Positions 24,741 to 34,025 of a DNA stretch of 38,414 nt are shown here, one piece after another. The stretch is from CAYNST01 sp964399955 (GTDB taxonomy: Bacteria; Pseudomonadota; Gammaproteobacteria; Pseudomonadales; Cellvibrionaceae). The position numbers and the translations under genes were made by a program. The notes below the pieces were generated by a model. That model saw nothing but the letters and a program-made list of their open reading frames with translations. It did not search any database and had not been told where the DNA came from. The stretch is from contig CAYNST010000024.1 in NCBI GenBank assembly GCA_964399955.1, forward strand, positions 1 to 38,414, in the 5' to 3' direction. Every line of letters begins with the position of its first letter. Positions within the stretch are counted from its first letter, which is position 1.

Positions 24741-26519
24741 TCATAGGGTGTACAGGGTTGCCGCGTAAAGCTTGTTGCTCAGCCAGACACACTGATAGGG
24801 CTCCAGGGTCAAGCTGCCGAACAGGTCGGTATACTGCGTGTTGGAGAGCAGGTCAAACCAATCGTCCTGGGGAATCAGATTGATTTCGGTCAAATTGACC
24901 TTGAGCGTCTCCGAGCTGATGTTGTGCAGGCAAAAAATACACTGTTCGCGGTTGTGGCTCTGGCGCCAAAAACCAAAAATTTTGCTGCCCAACTGCAGGG
25001 TGAACTGGGTCGCGTTGGGGTGAAACGCCGGCTGGTGGCGGCGAATGCTCAACAGGTGTTTCATTTGCAGAAACACCCGCGCGTGGTGATCGTTGATGTC
25101 TTCCAGAGCATCTACCAGCTGGTCCAGGTTCCACTGGTGGCGGTTGATCGCCCGATTGTGCCCGGAATGCTCCAGCCGCTGGTAATCGTTGGTAGTGGCA
25201 AACAGGCTGTGAATATAAAACGCCGGAATACCCTCCAGTGCCAGCATGATCGTGTGGGCGCAAATGAACCTCTGCAGCTGATGACCGTCTTCACCCCCGG
25301 CGAGAGTGCCCTTGAACGCGTCGTAAAGCGCTATGTTCAGTTCGTAAGGACGCAGCGTGTCTTTGTCTACCGAGCGCCAGGACACCCGGCCGCCGAACTG
25401 CGTCATCAGCTTGGCCAGATCGTCAATTTCGTCGTCCTGCAGCAGCCCCTCGGCCGGCCGCAGGCCTATGCCGTCGTGAGACGCAATGAAATTGAGATAG
25501 GTGGTGCCGTTTTGCGCAGGCGGCATGCCCATCAGCCAGGCGTTGAGATAGCTGCAGTCACCACTGACCAGGGCGTGCAACAGCAGTGGCGGCAAGGAAA
25601 AGTTGTAAATGATATGGGCTTCGTTGGCATTGCCGAAGTAGGACAGGTTCTCCCGCAGCGGAATGTTGGTCTCGGTGATTATGATGGCTTCTGGGTCAAC
25701 GTGCTCCACAACGGTGCGAATCAGACGCACAGCCTCATGGGTCTGTGGCAAATTGATGCACCGAGTGCCCAGTTCTTTCCACAGGAAGGCCACGGCGTCC
25801 AGGCGAAACATCTTTACGCCGCGGTCCAAGTAAAAGCGAATGATGCGTACAAACTCCAAAAGTACCTGTGGGTTGGCAAAGTTGAGGTCTATCTGGTCGT
25901 GGCTGAAGGTGCACCAGACATGACGGGTGCCGTCCAGCGTTTCGGTTTCGCGCAGCAGCGGTGAAGTGCGCGGCCGCACCACCTTGCTGGTGTCGGTCTC
26001 CGGGTCCACTTCTACAAAATAACCCTTGCCGGGGTCCACCCGTTTGCGGAAATTCTCAAACCAGCGGCTGCGGGAAGAGCAGTGGTTGATGACCAGATCC
26101 GACATCAGTTGAAAATCACCGGCAATGGCGCCTATATCGTCCCAGGTGCCGTGGGATTCATTCACGGCCATATAGTCGATTACAGAAAAGCCGTCGTCGG
26201 AGCTCCAGGGGAAAAATGGCAATAGGTGCACGCCGCTGATAAACCCGGACAACTCCCGGCGCATGAAGTCTCTCAGGGTGCGCAGGGGCGGTTCCCCTTC
26301 GGTTTTGATGCTGTCGCTATAGGTAATGACCAGGGCATCCTGCTCTGTCCAGGGGTTGTGATAAGGCTCCGGATGCGCAATGTAGGTGTCAAACCGCATG
26401 ATCTGCATCACCTCCTGCGCCAGCGCAGCCGTGTCTTGCGCGGGGTAGATCTGTTGCAGGTGATGCTGCAGGCGCGCCTGCAATTGCTTGCGGGGTGTCA
26501 TGGCTTGGGATTCGGTCAT
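24741..26519 (-). CDS. GH13_18 sugar phosphorylase, probably glucosylglycerate phosphorylase
   Basis: A 592-residue relative of sucrose phosphorylase: a retaining enzyme that cleaves a glucoside with phosphate to give alpha-glucose 1-phosphate. Catalytic residues are visible: nucleophile Asp241 (FRLDAVAF), acid/base Glu283 (ITETNIPL) and transition-state stabiliser Asp349 (ASHDGIGLRP). Because the operon also carries a glucosyl-3-phosphoglycerate synthase-like enzyme and a matching phosphatase, glucosylglycerate is a more likely substrate than sucrose (inference from context and family knowledge). Its ATG overlaps the stop of the upstream glycosyltransferase gene (ATGA). Cytoplasmic. Confidence 0.87.
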   Translation of the reverse strand: MTESQAMTPRKQLQARLQHHLQQIYPAQDTAALAQEVMQIMRFDTYIAHPEPYHNPWTEQDALVITYSDSIKTEGEPPLRTLRDFMRRELSGFISGVHLLPFFPWSSDDGFSVIDYMAVNESHGTWDDIGAIAGDFQLMSDLVINHCSSRSRWFENFRKRVDPGKGYFVEVDPETDTSKVVRPRTSPLLRETETLDGTRHVWCTFSHDQIDLNFANPQVLLEFVRIIRFYLDRGVKMFRLDAVAFLWKELGTRCINLPQTHEAVRLIRTVVEHVDPEAIIITETNIPLRENLSYFGNANEAHIIYNFSLPPLLLHALVSGDCSYLNAWLMGMPPAQNGTTYLNFIASHDGIGLRPAEGLLQDDEIDDLAKLMTQFGGRVSWRSVDKDTLRPYELNIALYDAFKGTLAGGEDGHQLQRFICAHTIMLALEGIPAFYIHSLFATTNDYQRLEHSGHNRAINRHQWNLDQLVDALEDINDHHARVFLQMKHLLSIRRHQPAFHPNATQFTLQLGSKIFGFWRQSHNREQCIFCLHNISSETLKVNLTEINLIPQDDWFDLLSNTQYTDLFGSLTLEPYQCVWLSNKLYAATLYTL

Positions 26520-27739
26520 GGGGTAAATTCCTGCATGTCGGATTCGACGGCTTCCAAGAACTCCGGCACTATCTCGGGTAAGGCGCTGGTAACCCGGTTC
26601 CAGCTTGGAATGAAGGGTTTCTCCATGGGGTTTTCCAAAAAATGCACGCCTGCCTTGAGAATATTCGCGGCAAACAACTCCACAGCTTCTTCTTCCTTAT
26701 GGATATCCAGCCTCAGACCGTTCATCACCGCGTCGCTGTTGTAGGTCTCGATAAGATCCAAAGCAATGCGGAAGTAGGTTGCCTTTATGGAGCGGAAGGT
26801 TTCTGTGGAAAAGACTACGCCGTTGGTGGCCAGCTTCCGGAATATGGCCTTGCTGATGTCGATGGACATTTTGGACAGGCCGGCCTGGTCGTTGCTGAGA
26901 GACAGGTCCTGGTGTTTGTGGTCATAGGTTTCGGCAATGTCTACCTGGCAAATCCGGTTGGTCGAGTGGTTGCGTTTCATCTCCGCCAGCACGCCAATTT
27001 CCAGGCCCCAGTCACTGGGGATGCGAATGTCGCTGATGGAGTCGGTTCGCAGGCTGAACTCGCCCGCCAGGGGATAGCGAAAGCTGTCCAGATACTCCAG
27101 GTAGTCCTGCTGGCCTAAAATCTTGGTGAGTGCGCGCAGCAGCGGCGTCACCAGCAGCCGACTGACGCGGCCGTTGATTTTGCCCTCGGCAACCCGAGCG
27201 TAGTAGCCCTTGCAGAAGGTGTAGTTGAATTGCGGGTTGGCCACCGGGTAGATCAAGCGGGCAAGCAGTTCGCGGTGGTAGGTGACGATGTCGCAGTCGT
27301 GCAAGGCGACCGAGCTGACTTGGCCCGCTGCCAGCACATAACCCAAACAATACCAGACGTTTCTGCCTTTGCCGGGCTCGCCGGTTGAGAGCCCCGCATT
27401 TTGCATTTGCTCGTGCACCGCCCGCAGGCGAGGTCCGTCGTTCCAGAGCACCCGATAGTTCTGCGGTAACTGTTTGAAGAATTTCAGCGCCTGCCGGTAT
27501 TCCGTCTCTGATGCGCGGTCCAGGCCAACAATGATTTGCGACAGGTAGGGGACCTTTGCCAGCTCCTCGACAATCGGTTGCATGGCCGGGCCCTGCAACT
27601 CCGAATACAGGCACGGCAAAACCAGGCCCAGTGGCCGCAGCCGGTTGAAGCGGATAAGCTCAATTTCGAGCTCTTCCAGGGGGCGGCGCGAGAGGTTGTG
27701 CAATGTGGTGATGATACCATTTTGGTGAAAGTCACCCAT
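26516..27739 (-). CDS. gpgS: Glycosyltransferase, glucosyl-3-phosphoglycerate synthase-like
   Basis: A 407-residue GT-A fold protein resembling GpgS, which transfers glucose from a nucleotide sugar to 3-phosphoglycerate. The metal-binding DxD is in HDCDI (Asp148 and Asp150). Other features are LVLPCLYSEL at the start of the Rossmann-like fold, a glycine/lysine-rich GEPGKGRNVWYCLGY loop before the DxD, and the downstream segments FSLRTDSISDIRIPSDWGLEIGVLAEM and AETYDHKHQ, typical of this group. It overlaps the upstream phosphatase gene by 8 bases and the downstream phosphorylase gene by 4. Mannosyl- instead of glucosyl-transfer is the main alternative. Confidence 0.82.
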   Translation of the reverse strand: MGDFHQNGIITTLHNLSRRPLEELEIELIRFNRLRPLGLVLPCLYSELQGPAMQPIVEELAKVPYLSQIIVGLDRASETEYRQALKFFKQLPQNYRVLWNDGPRLRAVHEQMQNAGLSTGEPGKGRNVWYCLGYVLAAGQVSSVALHDCDIVTYHRELLARLIYPVANPQFNYTFCKGYYARVAEGKINGRVSRLLVTPLLRALTKILGQQDYLEYLDSFRYPLAGEFSLRTDSISDIRIPSDWGLEIGVLAEMKRNHSTNRICQVDIAETYDHKHQDLSLSNDQAGLSKMSIDISKAIFRKLATNGVVFSTETFRSIKATYFRIALDLIETYNSDAVMNGLRLDIHKEEEAVELFAANILKAGVHFLENPMEKPFIPSWNRVTSALPEIVPEFLEAVESDMQEFTP

Positions 27740-28574
27740 GCCGTTTCTCCGTTTTCAGCAGATCCAGGACTGCCTGGTTCCAGCCGACCGGCCCAGTTTC
27801 TTCGGTGACAAAAACCCGCTGCCCCGCGCTGGCTGAGACATTCAGCGCAGATTTGTGCGCGTTGCGAATAACCACGGCGATATCGGCTTCCGCCAGCATG
27901 GGCAGATCATTGTTGCTGTCGCCGAGGGCAATTATGAACGGACCGGCCCCCCAGAGGAATTCGTACAGGGTTGCCAGCCAGAGCATCGCCTTGCCCTTGT
28001 TGCTGCTTTCCATAACGTGGATGAAACGGCCGCCGCGGGTTAGAGTCAAGCCGCGAGCATTGGCGTCATCGCGGAACCGGTCAAAGTTCCTGGCGTTGTC
28101 CAGCCAAAGCAGCGGCTCGCTGTGGCGCCGCTGCTGGGCCAATGCTGCCGCTTTCTCGCCGAGGCCGGTCGCCTCCATGATTTCTGCCAAGCGCATATCC
28201 CCAAAGCCGCGAAAATGGTAGCGGCGACTGTCGCGAATGGAGAGCAGGATCTGCCGCAGTGACCCGTAGCCCATGCCAAAGGCGAATATCCAGTGGGTTT
28301 CGGTCTCTTCGCACTTGCGGTTGGGCGGTTGCGGAAACGTCTGCTTCGGCAGCGCAACGCCCGAGCCGTTCTCAAATATGATGGGGCCTTGCAGACCCAG
28401 GGACGCTTCAATCTCAAGGCACTCCGGCAAGGTTTTGCTGGTGCACGGTATTACCGGAACGCCCAATTCGGTGGCGCGGGCCAGTGCTGGAGCTGCCGCT
28501 GCCCAACTGTAGGTGTCATGGTCAAGTAGTGTTCCGTCCAGGTCCGTAAAGATGAGTGTTTTGGTTGTCGGCAT
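27732..28574 (-). CDS. HAD-IIB phosphatase, mannosyl/glucosyl-3-phosphoglycerate phosphatase type
   Basis: A 280-residue HAD phosphatase with the DLDGTLLD motif (nucleophile Asp11, Asp13), a type IIB cap, and the late motif GDSNNDLPML. CTSKTLPECLEIEASLGLQGPIIFENGSGVALP is characteristic of mannosyl-3-phosphoglycerate phosphatases. With the GpgS-like gene it would complete glucosylglycerate synthesis by dephosphorylating glucosyl-3-phosphoglycerate. ATG 28574 gives the natural family N-terminus; the frame is open upstream to 28703 without similarity. It is the first gene of the four-gene leftward operon. Confidence 0.88.
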   Translation of the reverse strand: MPTTKTLIFTDLDGTLLDHDTYSWAAAAPALARATELGVPVIPCTSKTLPECLEIEASLGLQGPIIFENGSGVALPKQTFPQPPNRKCEETETHWIFAFGMGYGSLRQILLSIRDSRRYHFRGFGDMRLAEIMEATGLGEKAAALAQQRRHSEPLLWLDNARNFDRFRDDANARGLTLTRGGRFIHVMESSNKGKAMLWLATLYEFLWGAGPFIIALGDSNNDLPMLAEADIAVVIRNAHKSALNVSASAGQRVFVTEETGPVGWNQAVLDLLKTEKRHG

Positions 28575-28836
28575 GGTTTCTTGCTCTGCTTCATACCCGT
28601 GCACAAATATTTGGTGATATTCTCTTTGCACAGTTATGACGCAGGCCTCCTTATTTTCCGTTGAATACCGGACTGCGTGATGGCCTGATAACGACTTGCA
28701 CAATCAGTGCCGGTGCATTACCCAGGCATAATAAGTTAGGGTAACACCACATGACCGGGGTTAAGCAAGCTACTGCGTGCTCACCGGGCGTTACACTCAT
28801 CAGTTGCGCCCGGTGCGCCTTGAATTAGGATACCTT

Positions 28837-29295
28837 ATGAGTTTCATACGAAAGACCCTGGCCTGCGTGTTGCTCCTTTCCCTGACGGCCTGCGCCAGCC
28901 TGCGGGGGGGGCTGGAAGCCCCCAGTGTGCAGCTGACGTCCATTGACCTGCTGGAGACCCGCTCCCTCAGTCAACGCTTTCGCATTGGTCTCACGCTCAC
29001 CAACCCCAATGCTCGCGCGCTTCCCGTCCGCGGCCTGACCTACAGCCTCGCGCTGGAGGGGGTGGATGTGGTTCAGGGAGCAAGCAACAAGATACCCGAG
29101 CTGCCACCTTACAGCGAAACGCCTCTGGAGCTGGAGGCAACGGCCAGTCTGATCAACGCCCTGCGACTGCTCAATGAGATCATGCAAAGTCAAAGCGACA
29201 AGCCCGTGGCTTATACCTTCTCCAGCAAGGTGGATGTGGTGGGCCTGCCCCGACCGGTCAGGCTGGTGGAGAGTGGTGAGGTGCCCCTGCGCTGA
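28837..29295 (+). CDS. LEA14-like (WHy domain) lipoprotein
   Basis: A 152-residue lipoprotein with a signal ending in the lipobox LTAC (lipidated Cys19, followed by Ala, so likely sorted to the outer membrane). The rest is a LEA type 2/WHy beta-sandwich: APSVQLTSIDLLE, RFRIGLTLTNPNARALPVRGLTYSLALEGV, and a C-terminal YTFSSKVDVVGLPRPVRLVESGEVPL. Such domains occur in desiccation and stress proteins, but the bacterial role is unclear. ATG 28837 has TAGGA upstream. It is divergent from the sugar-phosphoglycerate operon, sharing about 260 bases of promoter region. Confidence 0.88.
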   Translation: MSFIRKTLACVLLLSLTACASLRGGLEAPSVQLTSIDLLETRSLSQRFRIGLTLTNPNARALPVRGLTYSLALEGVDVVQGASNKIPELPPYSETPLELEATASLINALRLLNEIMQSQSDKPVAYTFSSKVDVVGLPRPVRLVESGEVPLR

Positions 29296-29421
29296 AGCCG
29301 TTCGTGGCCCCGTGCAACATGACTGGCTGGCAAGTCCCGCCGCGCTTCGGTCCGCCTATCTGGGGCAGGTGATATTATGTCCGCTGTTAACTAATAATTA
29401 AAAGTCATTGAGGTTGCGGGA

Positions 29422-30942
29422 ATGCGATTACTGAAAATCCTGATAGGAGTGATCGTGGTGCTGGGGCTGTTATTGGCCGTAAGCCCACTGGCTTTGCAGT
29501 GGTACTTGACTCATCAGCTGGAAAAAAACGGATTCAGCACACAGATCAAGCGCATAGGCATCAACTACATATTTGGCCAAGTGCGCTTGGAAGGTATAGA
29601 TATCGCCCGGCGCGACGGCAGCCGGTTAAGAATCTATGAAGCCGATCTCAAACTCAGCCTCTGGGCCGCTCGTCGGCACCAGTTGATTTTACATTCGCTG
29701 AAGCTTAACGACGCCCACATCGACCTGCCGCTGGTTCAATCGCTTGCCGATACTCTGGGGCTTAAGCCCGGGAGCCGCAGCCAGCAGCCCGAGCAGGTCG
29801 TTCGTCTGCGCCGGGCGGACTTCACCAATGTGGAAATCTGTCGTGCGCCGGATCAGCAGTGTCTGCGTCTGGAGTCGGGTGCCGGGACCGGCCTGGAGTG
29901 GCGCGGTTCAGGCCAGCAGTGGCATTTTTCCCACTCCGGACCGGTGCGAATGCAAAAGGCGTTTCTGCGCGACCAGTCCAGCGGCAGCACCATCTTCTAT
30001 CTGGGCGAGTTGGAAGTTGCTGCGAGTGACTGGTCGCCCAAAACATTCAATCTGCGGCAGCTGGCTTTCGACAACTTTCACTTGGTGGAAAACACAACCA
30101 CCGATGCCGATCTGGCAGCCCCTTATCAGATCCAATTGGGCCACCTGTCCATCAGCAGTGCGGCTTTTTTTCCCGGGCAGGCACCGGCACTGCATTTGGG
30201 TGATGTCAAAGCGGTGAGTCTGCGTCAGGCTCTGCACAAAGGTACCGATGGGCGCCTGCGCGGCCCCGCAAACCTGGCCGAGTGGCTGCCCGAATTGGCT
30301 CAGGCGCGGCCGATGGCGGGCGAACTCGCGGTAAGTCTGAAGTCTCTTGAGGTGCAGGGGGGGGTGATTGCCTGGACCGACAAGTCCGTGAATCCGTTTG
30401 CCCAGCAGACGCTCTCGCGCATTGCGCTGCGGATGGGCGCCTTCGACACCCGCTTGCCGGCACTGCCCACGCCCATCAATCTCTCCGCAGGACTTGGCGC
30501 CTCCGGCTCGCTTACCGTGAGCGGCGAGTTCTACCCGCTGCGCCATACGCCGCGGTTCACGCTTCAGGTGGTGGTGGCAGGACTTGATTTGGCCAATATC
30601 TCCGCTTACAGTCAAGGGCCGCTCCAACAACCGGTAACGGCCGGAGTGGTGGATGCGTCTGTGGAGGTGGAGCTGCACAATGGCCAGCTGGAAGCGCTGA
30701 CCCGCTGGCGGCTGGCAGACCTGCGGTTTGATCCCAGCTATCAGGTAGCCCCCGAAAGCAGTTTGCAGCAGGCTTTTCAGCGTGCCGCAGACCACAACCG
30801 CAGCGTCATGGTAAGCTTTCCGGTTCGCGGGCGGCTGGGCGAAGACGTTACCGCAACCTACGTATTGGACACCTTGATGCGCCGGGCACTGCGGGAAGCT
30901 GCACGCGGGCAGAACGCAACTACACCTACTTCGGGTCGTTAG
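29422..30942 (+). CDS. DUF748/AsmA-like envelope protein
   Basis: A 506-residue protein with an uncleaved N-terminal anchor (residues 5-27, KILIGVIVVLGLLLAVSPLALQW) and a long beta-rich periplasmic region of DUF748/AsmA type. Telling segments are YIFGQVRLEGIDIARRDGSRLRIYEADLKLSLWAA near the N-terminus, repeated ITLNL-like strands in the middle, and VSFPVRGRLGEDVTATYVLDTLMRRALREA at the C-terminus. AsmA-like proteins are linked to phospholipid transfer between membranes. The start has GAGG and GGGA upstream. It follows the LEA14-like lipoprotein gene by 126 bases; both are envelope proteins. Confidence 0.82.
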   Translation: MRLLKILIGVIVVLGLLLAVSPLALQWYLTHQLEKNGFSTQIKRIGINYIFGQVRLEGIDIARRDGSRLRIYEADLKLSLWAARRHQLILHSLKLNDAHIDLPLVQSLADTLGLKPGSRSQQPEQVVRLRRADFTNVEICRAPDQQCLRLESGAGTGLEWRGSGQQWHFSHSGPVRMQKAFLRDQSSGSTIFYLGELEVAASDWSPKTFNLRQLAFDNFHLVENTTTDADLAAPYQIQLGHLSISSAAFFPGQAPALHLGDVKAVSLRQALHKGTDGRLRGPANLAEWLPELAQARPMAGELAVSLKSLEVQGGVIAWTDKSVNPFAQQTLSRIALRMGAFDTRLPALPTPINLSAGLGASGSLTVSGEFYPLRHTPRFTLQVVVAGLDLANISAYSQGPLQQPVTAGVVDASVEVELHNGQLEALTRWRLADLRFDPSYQVAPESSLQQAFQRAADHNRSVMVSFPVRGRLGEDVTATYVLDTLMRRALREAARGQNATTPTSGR

Positions 30943-31045
30943 ACCGCGCTTACCCGTACAATGGCCCCGGCAAGTCCGGGCAAGCTCCCTTGGTCCGGGT
31001 TTGCTCCTCGTTGTTCACTTTTTTGCCACTCGAAAACACTATCCT

Positions 31046-33283
31046 ATGACGCTGCCAACTTCCGCTGACGAAACCATTGCTCTAAAAGACTTCACCGAGA
31101 AGGCCTACCTGGATTACTCCATGTACGTCATTCTTGATCGCGCCCTGCCGCATGTGGGCGACGGCTTGAAACCGGTGCAGCGGCGCATCATTTATGCCAT
31201 GAGCGAGCTTGGCCTGAAGGCTGGGGCCAAGTACAAGAAGTCTGCGCGCACGGTAGGGGATGTTATCGGTAAGTTTCACCCGCACGGCGACTCTGCGGCC
31301 TATGAGGCAATGGTCCTGATGGCGCAGTCTTTCTCCTTCCGCTACCCACTGGTGGACGGACAGGGCAACTGGGGCTCGCAAGATGACCCGAAATCCTTCG
31401 CCGCCATGCGGTATACCGAGTCCAAGCTGGCACGTTTCGCGGACCTGTTGCTTGGTGAGCTGGCGCAAGGTACGGTGGATTGGCAGCCCAATTTTGATGG
31501 CACCATGGATGAGCCCAAAGTATTGCCGGCGCGAGTGCCAACGGTTTTGCTCAATGGTACCACCGGCATTGCAGTGGGTATGGCCACTGATATTCCGCCC
31601 CACAATCTGCGTGAAGTGGTCGACGCGGCGGTGCATCTGCTGGAGAACCCGAAGGCAAGCGTCATAGATCTCTGCGAGCATATTCTTGCACCCGATATGC
31701 CCACTCAGGCTGAAATCATCACCCCCCGCGCAGACATCATCAAGATGTACGAAAGTGGGCGGGGCAGCATTAAAATGCGGGCCAAGTGGGTGCGGGAGGA
31801 AGGTGACGTCGTCATTACCGACTTGCCACACCAGGTCAGCGGCGCCAAGATCCTGGAGCAGATCGCGGCACAGATGCAGGCTAAAAAGCTGCCGATGGTT
31901 GCCGACCTGCGCGACGAGTCGGATCATGAGAGCCCGACCCGCCTGGTGATTGTGCCGCGCTCCAACCGGGTTGATGCCGATGGCTTGATGAATCATCTTT
32001 TTGCCACGACCGATCTGGAGCGCAGTTACCGCATTAATCTCAACCTGATTGGCATCGACGGGCGTCCGGCGGTAAAAAGCCTGTTGACCATCCTGCAGGA
32101 GTGGTTGGTTTTTCGGCTGGAAACGGTGCGCCGGCGTCTGCAGTATCGCCTGGATTGGGTTGACCGCAGGCTGCATCTGCTGGAAGGCATGCTGATTGCC
32201 TATCTGAACCTGGATGAGGTGATTCACATCATTCGCACCGCGGAGCATCCCAAAGCAGAGCTGATCAGTCGCTTCAGCCTGACTGAGGACCAGGCCAACT
32301 ATATACTGGACACCCGTCTGCGCCAGTTGGCGCGGTTGGAGGAAATGCACATTCGCGCCGAGCAGGCCGAGCTGGCCAAGGAAAAGGCCGATCTAGAAGC
32401 AACGCTGTCTTCCGAGCGCCGCATGAAGACCCTGGTGCGCAAGGAGCTTCTGAGTGCAGCAAAAGAGTTTGGCGACCCGCGCAAAAGCCCGCTGGTGGAG
32501 CGCGACGAGGCCCAGGCGTACAGTGAACTGGAGCTGATGGCCAGCGAGCCGGTGACGGTGGTGCTTTCGGAGCGCGGCTGGATACGTGCGGCCAAGGGCC
32601 ACGATGTGGATCCTCAGGCTTTGAGCTACAAAGCCGGCGACAGTTTCAGCCTGATGGCCAGGGGAAAAACCAGCCAGCAGGTGCTGCTGTTGGACTCCAC
32701 CGGACGCAGCTATGCTATTGCCGCCCACCAATTGCCCTCAGCGCGAGGACAAGGGGAGCCGGTGTCCAGCCGGTTGAATCTGCCTTCAGGTGCGACCTTT
32801 GCTGGCCTCTTGATGGGCAGTGACCAGCAAAACGTATTGATTGCCTCCGACGCGGGCTACGGTTTCGTTGCAACCCTGGGCGACATGTCAACCAAAAACC
32901 GCTCCGGCAAGGCGCTTCTAAGCGTGCCCAAAGGCGGGCAGGTGATGGCGCCCGTACCCTTCGGTGACCCGGAGGGCGCTTATCTGGTGGCGGTTGCCAA
33001 TGATGGCCGTATGTTGGTTTTTCCGGTCACCGACCTGCCGGTGCTGGCGCGTGGCAAAGGCAACAAAATTATGGGAATATCCAGCGCCAGATTACAAAAC
33101 CGTGAGGAACATCTCGTTTCGGCGGTAGTCATAACCGACTCCCAGACGGTGCGGATTTGGGCAGGCAAGCGGCACTTGCAGCTCAAGCTGAAGGACCTTG
33201 AGCACTACCGTGGCGAGCGTGGCCGGCGCGGGCACAAGCTGCCGCGCGGCTTCCAGAAGGTGGACCGCGTGGATGTGGAGTAA
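31046..33283 (+). CDS. parC: DNA topoisomerase IV subunit A
   Basis: Catalytic cleavage subunit of topoisomerase IV, which decatenates daughter chromosomes. From ATG 31046 the product is 745 residues, the usual ParC length. The active-site Tyr is residue 123 (AAMRYTES), and the GyrA/ParC helix-turn-helix region has KFHPHGDSAAYEAMV. The quinolone-determining positions are the susceptible type, Ser83 and Glu87. The shorter C-terminal beta-propeller repeats separate it from GyrA. The partner parE is not in this window. The frame extends 15 codons upstream without similarity. Confidence 0.96.
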   Translation: MTLPTSADETIALKDFTEKAYLDYSMYVILDRALPHVGDGLKPVQRRIIYAMSELGLKAGAKYKKSARTVGDVIGKFHPHGDSAAYEAMVLMAQSFSFRYPLVDGQGNWGSQDDPKSFAAMRYTESKLARFADLLLGELAQGTVDWQPNFDGTMDEPKVLPARVPTVLLNGTTGIAVGMATDIPPHNLREVVDAAVHLLENPKASVIDLCEHILAPDMPTQAEIITPRADIIKMYESGRGSIKMRAKWVREEGDVVITDLPHQVSGAKILEQIAAQMQAKKLPMVADLRDESDHESPTRLVIVPRSNRVDADGLMNHLFATTDLERSYRINLNLIGIDGRPAVKSLLTILQEWLVFRLETVRRRLQYRLDWVDRRLHLLEGMLIAYLNLDEVIHIIRTAEHPKAELISRFSLTEDQANYILDTRLRQLARLEEMHIRAEQAELAKEKADLEATLSSERRMKTLVRKELLSAAKEFGDPRKSPLVERDEAQAYSELELMASEPVTVVLSERGWIRAAKGHDVDPQALSYKAGDSFSLMARGKTSQQVLLLDSTGRSYAIAAHQLPSARGQGEPVSSRLNLPSGATFAGLLMGSDQQNVLIASDAGYGFVATLGDMSTKNRSGKALLSVPKGGQVMAPVPFGDPEGAYLVAVANDGRMLVFPVTDLPVLARGKGNKIMGISSARLQNREEHLVSAVVITDSQTVRIWAGKRHLQLKLKDLEHYRGERGRRGHKLPRGFQKVDRVDVE

Positions 33284-33318
33284 CGTAAGTGCTTCACAGA
33301 TCTCCGGCAGTTTGCTTA

Positions 33319-33345
33319 CAGCTTGTGCCGGTGTATGACAAGCTG
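33319..33345 (+). terminator. Stem-loop after parC
   Basis: CAGCTTGT (33319-33326) and ACAAGCTG (33338-33345) are perfect inverted copies with an 11-base loop, about 35 bases after the parC stop and followed by a short TTTT. It is a possible terminator between parC and the PilZ gene. Confidence 0.45.
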
Positions 33346-33410
33346 GTGGTTTTGATTGGCAACCTTCACAGCCGGGGAGGGCACAGTTATCTGTTTTATT
33401 AGAGGCGTTC

Positions 33411-33680
33411 ATGTTTCGTAAACACGCACGAACATCCATGCAGTGCAATATCGTCCTGGAGCACAAGGACGTTGGCAAGATTGAGGTCTACACCCATGAT
33501 GTCAGTGCAACAGGCATGTTTGTAAGAACACCCGTCGACAACCAGGACGTGCTAAAAGAGTATTTCAGCATTGGCGATATACTGATGGCGCGGCTGGACA
33601 GCCTGGACAACGTCTCGGAGCCTCTGCAGCTTAAGGTTGCCAGGGTATCGGGTGATGGCGTTGGGCTGGTTTTTGTCTGA
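33411..33680 (+). CDS. PilZ domain protein
   Basis: An 89-residue single-domain PilZ protein, a probable cyclic di-GMP receptor. The binding motifs are intact: RxxxR at residues 3-7 (RKHAR) and D30-x-S32-x-x-G35 (DVSATG). The remainder, ending in LKVARVSGDGVGLVFV, completes the beta-barrel. It stands alone after parC, with about 127 bases between, so its effector partner cannot be inferred from context. Confidence 0.88.
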   Translation: MFRKHARTSMQCNIVLEHKDVGKIEVYTHDVSATGMFVRTPVDNQDVLKEYFSIGDILMARLDSLDNVSEPLQLKVARVSGDGVGLVFV

Positions 33681-33815
33681 ATCGGCCGCAGGTTGCAGCG
33701 ACCTGCGCCTGGCAAGGCTCGGCTGAATCACATTCCCCGCCACTGCTCCACTTACGCAATAATGCTGCATCCCCGGTCAACCCCCCAGCTTGCGCGCTTC
33801 TATGCACAGCAAGAC

Positions 33816-33870
33816 CCGAATCACAACCTACCGGCGTAAATCACCTTTTTTGATGCGGTTATCGGCAAAA
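33816..33870 (+). repeat. 55-bp direct repeat, left copy at gap edge
   Basis: The 55 bases that end exactly at the first N (start CCGAATCACAACC, end CGGCAAAA) recur identically at 33971-34025, immediately after the last N. The placement at both contig ends points to an unmerged assembly overlap. Confidence 0.95.
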
Positions 33871-33970
33871 NNNNNNNNNNNNNNNNNNNNNNNNNNNNNN
33901 NNNNNNNNNNNNNNNNNNNNNNNNNNNNNNNNNNNNNNNNNNNNNNNNNNNNNNNNNNNNNNNNNNNNNN
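33871..33970. other. Assembly gap (100 N)
   Basis: Exactly 100 N characters, a conventional placeholder length for a scaffold join of unknown size. The identical 55-base ends on both sides suggest the two contigs actually overlap and that no sequence may be missing. Confidence 0.99.
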
Positions 33971-34025
33971 CCGAATCACAACCTACCGGCGTAAATCACC
34001 TTTTTTGATGCGGTTATCGGCAAAA
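33971..34025 (+). repeat. 55-bp direct repeat, right copy at gap edge
   Basis: Identical to 33816-33870. See the left copy for the interpretation. Confidence 0.95.

Noticed and set aside
31082..32350. A 422-codon open frame on the minus strand
   Set aside because: It is antisense to parC with no family similarity, a shadow of codon bias in the real gene.
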